From Clostridia bacterium (lineage in GTDB: Bacteria; Bacillota_A; Clostridia; Christensenellales; CAG-138): 35,930 nt of DNA. This document shows positions 32,415 to 35,930 of the stretch, one piece after another. The notes below the pieces were generated by a model. The model was not told the origin of the DNA. It saw only the letters and a program-made list of their open reading frames with translations, and ran no database searches. The stretch is from contig JAFPXU010000062.1 in the NCBI GenBank assembly GCA_017394605.1, forward strand, positions 1 to 35,930. Direction: 5' to 3'. Positions within the stretch are counted from its first letter, which is position 1. Every line of letters begins with the position of its first letter. Both the position numbers and the translations under genes were made by a program.

Positions 32415-33277
32415 ACATTTGACGGGAGGATTCTGAGATAGGCTGCCATTCCGCCGGTCTGGCGACCGTCTCCCCTGTAGGAATACAGCCGGTCGTCCTC
32501 CACCGTGCATACGCCCATCAGGGAGATATGCTCCGGGAGAATACCAGATTCCAGAAACTGGCTGACCGCGACCTTCCACAGATCCACGTACGCCTTTCCC
32601 GGGCGCTTCCCGGGCAGAAGGCAGTCCGCAGCAGGAAAAGCCTGCGCGAATTCCCTCCCAAGAGATTCATCCACCTCGAAGCAGTCCGCGCAGATGGACG
32701 GTCCCAGCCCCGCCACGATATCGCGCGGATCCGATCCGAATTCCTTCCGCATCTTCGCAACCGCCTCGCAGCCGATCCTCATAAACGCGCCGCGCCAGCC
32801 GGCGTGGCACAATCCGATGCTTTTGGTCTTCGGGTCCGCGAAATAGAACGCCATGCAGTCGGCGTGTCCCGTCATGAGGGTAACGGCGGGATCGTTCGTC
32901 ACGAGTCCGTCGCAGTCCGGCAGCGGGGGAAGCGTATATCCTTTCCCCAGGTCGTTCCGGTCCACTCTGAGAACGGTGGTCCCGTGCTCGTACGCGTCCA
33001 TGACCATGCTCTCCACCGGGATCCCTTCCGCCTCGCAGAAGATCCGATAGTTCTCCATGGTGATCTCCCTCGGTTCTTCTTCCCTCGTAAAACTGAGGTT
33101 CAGGGAGGAAAGATGCCCCGTGCTGATTCCGCCCGTACGTGCAGAAAAGCCATGAGCAAGCCATGGCATTTCAGTAAAAGCCGGTAATGTAAAACTCCCA
33201 ACCCCGCTGTCGTTCTCGTGATACCCGTATCCGCGCCTGATAAGCTGCCAGGAAGAGAGGAATTCCCCTTTGTTCAT
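32411..33277 (-). CDS. pgeF: Peptidoglycan editing factor PgeF (YfiH, laccase-like fold)
   Basis: The 288-residue protein has the YfiH-family metal site spread over H98 (YEHGTTV), C141 (GHADC, 137-141) and H158 (HAGWRG, 158-163). Further family phrases are FSARTGGIS and GLGPSICADCFEV. PgeF removes wrongly built peptidoglycan precursors, as shown in E. coli; older annotations call it polyphenol oxidase or laccase. Its ATG shares a base with the stop of nrdR (TGATG), so it depends on translation of nrdR. Such pairing with nrdR or cell-division genes is common in Gram-positive bacteria. Confidence 0.92.
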   Translation of the reverse strand: MNKGEFLSSWQLIRRGYGYHENDSGVGSFTLPAFTEMPWLAHGFSARTGGISTGHLSSLNLSFTREEEPREITMENYRIFCEAEGIPVESMVMDAYEHGTTVLRVDRNDLGKGYTLPPLPDCDGLVTNDPAVTLMTGHADCMAFYFADPKTKSIGLCHAGWRGAFMRIGCEAVAKMRKEFGSDPRDIVAGLGPSICADCFEVDESLGREFAQAFPAADCLLPGKRPGKAYVDLWKVAVSQFLESGILPEHISLMGVCTVEDDRLYSYRGDGRQTGGMAAYLRILPSNV

Positions 33278-33735
33278 CAGTTCTTTTCGTCCAGGAGACG
33301 CTGCAGTTCCGCCATGAAGGTCTGGGTGTCCTTGAATTCGCGGTAAACGGACGCGAACCGGACGTACGCGACCTCGTCGACCTTTTTCAGGTTGTTCATG
33401 ACGATCTCTCCGATACTGGCGGTCGATACTTCGGATGCGAGCGTATTGTAAACGTCCCGGGTAATATCCTCCACCAGCTTGTCCTGCAGGGCGGCCGAAA
33501 TAGGACGTTTTTCACAGGCCTTGCGGATCCCGCTGCGGATCTTTGCGCTGTCGAACGGCTCTCTGCGTCCGTCGCGCTTCACGACCATGATCGGGATCTC
33601 CTCGATCTTCTCATATGTCGTAAACCGTCTCCCGCATTCCAGGCATTCCCTGCGGCGCCGGATCGCGCTGTTGTCCTCTGTCGGTCTGCTGTCGATGACC
33701 TTGCTGTCAGTGCTGCCGCAATATCTGCACTTCAT
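33277..33735 (-). CDS. nrdR: Transcriptional repressor NrdR
   Basis: A 152-residue protein of standard length for NrdR. The zinc ribbon uses C3, C6, C31 and C34 (CRYC and CLEC). An ATP-cone follows from about residue 47 ([19 protein letters not shown]) to 136. NrdR senses ATP/dATP and represses ribonucleotide reductase genes. No reductase gene is in the window, so its targets are elsewhere. A strong GGAGGGG site precedes the ATG. I saw no convincing NrdR box in front of it and only a weak promoter candidate (TATACA near 33770). Confidence 0.96.
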   Translation of the reverse strand: MKCRYCGSTDSKVIDSRPTEDNSAIRRRRECLECGRRFTTYEKIEEIPIMVVKRDGRREPFDSAKIRSGIRKACEKRPISAALQDKLVEDITRDVYNTLASEVSTASIGEIVMNNLKKVDEVAYVRFASVYREFKDTQTFMAELQRLLDEKN

Positions 33736-33867
33736 ATCTCAGGTTCCCCTCCCGTATGGACTTCATCTTGTATACTTCTACAGAAGGAATATACCATATC
33801 TCACCCCGCAACCCGTGAAACGGGAACACAGAATTAAAACATTGTTCAAAAAGCCTTCCGCGGCAGC

Positions 33868-33896
33868 AAAAATGCACAGGCATAAACGCCTGTGCA
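33868..33896 (-). terminator. Terminator of the beta-helix lipoprotein gene
   Basis: On the minus strand a nine-pair stem (TGCACAGGC with GCCTGTGCA, six-base loop) is followed by five T. A second, smaller palindrome (GCTTCG-CTGC-CGAAGC, 33944-33959) lies between it and the stop codon. The 240-base gap to nrdR holds nothing else recognisable. Confidence 0.8.
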
Positions 33897-33977
33897 CAGG
33901 ATGCTTTTCGGATCATCAAGCGGTGTTTATGCCGCGGGTCGTGGCTTCGCTGCCGAAGCGGGGTAACGTTTTTGACC

Positions 33978-35555
33978 TTACCCGACAGGGATCGCCGTGT
34001 ATTCCCCTTCGTTCATCGAGTAATCCACATACGCGCCGCCGTTGACAGTATACTTTCCGGTATTTCCGCCGAACAGTCCGCCTTCCGCCACATTATACGC
34101 GAGCAGGCAGTTGTTCAGTTCCACCGAGTCCGTTCCAAGCTCCGCGTTAAACAGATTGGAACAGGAATTGAGCGCAAAATCACAGTCGCTGAAGCGGACG
34201 CCGTCGCATCCGGAAAAGAGGTTTCCGATATATCCGTCCGTTTCAAAGAAGGAGCACTTGTCAAACGCCACGTTCCTGCAGCGGTACATCTCCATATGCC
34301 CGTAAGCGCAGGAATGGATGACCGTATCCACCGCCCTGATCCCGTCGGTGTCTTCTCCGGTAATGCCGAACGTACCGCATCCGAACAGTTCGCAGGCTTT
34401 CACGAAAGCGTCCCTGCATTCGTTGAAATCAATGACTGCGCCGGTGCATTCTCCCTGCTCCGTATGTCCGGCGATAAGACCCTCGATCCGTACGTCGGAG
34501 CACCCGGTAAACTGAAGAACGATCGCGTAACGGGATTCCGCCAGCACGGTCGACAAAAGTCTGACCGTTCCGTCAGCTTCCTCGAATTCACCGCGGATGC
34601 AGAGACGGTCAACATCTTTGATCCTCAACTGGAACCCGTCCCAGGAATTCTCCCAAACGTAGTACTGCTGTACGCCTTTTCCGTAATCGGAAGCAGCCGG
34701 CAGATAATAATCGCCTGCCTTCAGAACGATTTCCGTGTCCGGCGCGATTGCCGCAAGCAGCTCGTCAACATTGGAAACGGTGACCGTATGCGCGTATACC
34801 GGCCTGTTCTCTTCCGAAAGGCTGCTGAACGCGATTGTATTCCCGGTTCCGAAGTTTCCGGAAAGGGACTCGTTCAGTTCCCGCATCATCTGCCTGTCGC
34901 GCAGCAGGTTTTCAAAACGGTCGGGATTGGCGCCGTCATCCGGATAATCCACAACCTCCTCGTCTGCGTACCAGGGCAGAGAAGCATATGCCTGATAATC
35001 CCTGAACATCAGAAGAACGTCCTCCAGCGTGGAGCCGTCGTTCGCCTGAGCGGGATCCTGACCGCTGCCGACCCGGATGGAATACTGCATGCCGCCCGCA
35101 AACCAGCGGGTCCACAGGCCGTAGCCGGTATCCACAACAGCGTAGGGATTGTTTTCCGTCAGATAAGTATCCGGCGAGGTTCCGCCGGACATATAGATTC
35201 CGGAGATGTCGCTCTGCGCGATGCCGGCGCGGATCTCGACCGGTATCCCTCCGTACGTAAAGCGGTATTCGCCGATCTTCGGCTCGCCGTTGATTACGGA
35301 GAATCCTTCATCCGCGATCTCATCGTAAACGGTCTGAACGCTTTTCAGATAGCATCCGACCATTCCGTTGATCTCTTCAACGGACCCGACCTCCACGATG
35401 GGGTTGGGCATCCCGACCGGGTCCCCGCTCAGCTCCGTATCGACCTTGGGGGTGATTTCCGAAAGGCTCTGCGGTTCGGCTGCCGCTCTGGCGCAGCCGA
35501 GGAAACAGGAGCATGCCATCAGACACGTCAGAATCATTCCAATAATCTTTTTCAT
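33978..35555 (-). CDS. Lipoprotein with predicted right-handed beta-helix domain
   Basis: The 525-residue secreted protein has a lipobox (FLGC, Cys21). Residues of about 40-250 form a domain I do not recognise. From about 255 to 520 short strand-turn repeats appear, such as CSDVRIEGLIAGH, CRNVAFDKCSFFETDGY and CDGVRFSDCDFALNS. These alternate hydrophobic and Cys/Asp/Asn residues in the way of parallel beta-helix proteins of the pectate-lyase or NosD type. No catalytic set could be picked out. It may bind or modify a glycan at the cell surface. It has its own promoter and terminator. Confidence 0.78.
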   Translation of the reverse strand: MKKIIGMILTCLMACSCFLGCARAAAEPQSLSEITPKVDTELSGDPVGMPNPIVEVGSVEEINGMVGCYLKSVQTVYDEIADEGFSVINGEPKIGEYRFTYGGIPVEIRAGIAQSDISGIYMSGGTSPDTYLTENNPYAVVDTGYGLWTRWFAGGMQYSIRVGSGQDPAQANDGSTLEDVLLMFRDYQAYASLPWYADEEVVDYPDDGANPDRFENLLRDRQMMRELNESLSGNFGTGNTIAFSSLSEENRPVYAHTVTVSNVDELLAAIAPDTEIVLKAGDYYLPAASDYGKGVQQYYVWENSWDGFQLRIKDVDRLCIRGEFEEADGTVRLLSTVLAESRYAIVLQFTGCSDVRIEGLIAGHTEQGECTGAVIDFNECRDAFVKACELFGCGTFGITGEDTDGIRAVDTVIHSCAYGHMEMYRCRNVAFDKCSFFETDGYIGNLFSGCDGVRFSDCDFALNSCSNLFNAELGTDSVELNNCLLAYNVAEGGLFGGNTGKYTVNGGAYVDYSMNEGEYTAIPVG

Positions 35556-35580
35556 GCATTAATCCCCTTTCTTCTACGGG

Positions 35581-35609
35581 GTTATAACACATCCGCCATC
35601 TTTTGACAA
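35581..35609 (-). promoter_or_regulatory. Promoter of the beta-helix lipoprotein gene
   Basis: Minus-strand TTGTCA (35604-35609) and TATAAC (35581-35586) with a 17-base spacer, followed within 25 bases by a GAAAGGGGA ribosome site and the ATG at 35555. Confidence 0.75.
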
Positions 35610-35657
35610 CGGAATTTTCCTTTTCTTGGCAATGTTGTAACAATTGGTTTTCAATAC

Positions 35658-35691
35658 AAAAAACCGGTCCGATGCAGCACCGGACCGGTTT
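35658..35691 (-). terminator. Terminator of rpsU
   Basis: On the minus strand an 11-pair stem (AAACCGGTCCG with CGGACCGGTTT, nine-base loop) runs into a T-run. It lies 20 bases after the rpsU stop. Confidence 0.92.
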
Positions 35692-35710
35692 AATCCCAAG
35701 ATTCCGCCTA

Positions 35711-35881
35711 TCAATACTTGCGTTTTCTGGCGGCTTCCGCCTTCTTCTTGCGTTTTACGCTCGGCTTCTCATAATGCTCACGGCGACGTACTTCTGCGAG
35801 GACGCCGGAACGGGCACATTTGCGTTTGAACCGCTTCAGAGCGCTTTCAAGGGATTCATTTTCACCAACGCGAATTTCCAT
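35711..35881 (-). CDS. rpsU: 30S ribosomal protein S21
   Basis: A 56-residue very basic protein starting [20 protein letters not shown], with [11 protein letters not shown] and a Lys/Arg-rich tail, matching bacterial S21 in sequence and length. S21 joins the small ribosomal subunit late and helps initiation. A GAGGGGGG ribosome site lies just before the ATG. Its promoter is beyond the right edge or within the last 49 bases, where I see only a small TTCTC-TTAG-GAGAA palindrome. Confidence 0.96.
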   Translation of the reverse strand: MEIRVGENESLESALKRFKRKCARSGVLAEVRRREHYEKPSVKRKKKAEAARKRKY

Positions 35882-35930
35882 TTGTTTCCCCCCTCTCTTA
35901 GGCGATTCCTTCTCTTAGGAGAAGACGCCG

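Overview
The window looks like chromosomal DNA from a Gram-positive, probably Clostridia-type bacterium. Genes are dense, Shine-Dalgarno sites are strong, and promoters match the TTGACA/TATAAT consensus. There are several lipoproteins with classical lipoboxes, a PrsA-like foldase, NrdR, PgeF and a short basic S21. No outer-membrane genes were seen. I saw no tRNA, rRNA, CRISPR array, insertion sequence or integrase. The species cannot be named from the sequence alone.

Region A (1-17166) is built around a LacI-family regulator. Leftward from about 6.2 kb runs a tight operon: four HAD-family phosphatase-like proteins, a 2,3-bisphosphoglycerate-independent phosphoglycerate mutase whose domain order is circularly permuted, an inositol-dehydrogenase-like oxidoreductase, and an archaeal-type (type II) GAPDH cut by the window edge. 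Rightward come lacI, a PHP-domain phosphoesterase and a PfkB-family kinase, all overlapping, then an MgtC-family membrane protein. After these lie a fifth HAD protein and a three-gene ABC importer: a fused double permease, an ATPase and a binding lipoprotein. A small four-helix membrane protein and a ComEC-like metallo-beta-lactamase-fold hydrolase follow. Three near-identical palindromes (consensus CGRAAACGTTTACR) sit just downstream of three strong promoters: in front of the HAD operon, in front of lacI, and in front of HAD5/ABC. This suggests one local regulon. My inference is uptake and dephosphorylation of a phosphorylated carbon compound feeding lower glycolysis. The importer layout resembles the AfuABC/PhnSTUV/FbpABC group, some members of which import sugar phosphates or phosphonates.

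Region B (17237-18776) is a single highly translated lipoprotein with three copies of an unrecognised domain, closed by a bidirectional terminator.

Region C (18798-31198) is entirely leftward. It holds an ABC ATPase with a large FtsX-like permease, then an operon with its own promoter: a 27-residue membrane peptide, a secreted heptad-repeat protein, an HlyD-type adaptor, a MacB-type ATPase, a second HlyD-type adaptor with a large insertion, and a MacB-type permease. A two-gene unit follows: an M28 peptidase with membrane segments, and a patatin-like lipase. Together these look like an envelope export or remodelling block.

Region D (31221-35930) is housekeeping: a PrsA-like foldase, pgeF and nrdR (overlapping), a predicted beta-helix lipoprotein, and rpsU.

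The most striking observation is the circularly permuted phosphoglycerate mutase. All catalytic residues I can place are retained except one substrate-site aspartate, and the gene lies in a locally regulated operon next to an archaeal-type GAPDH.
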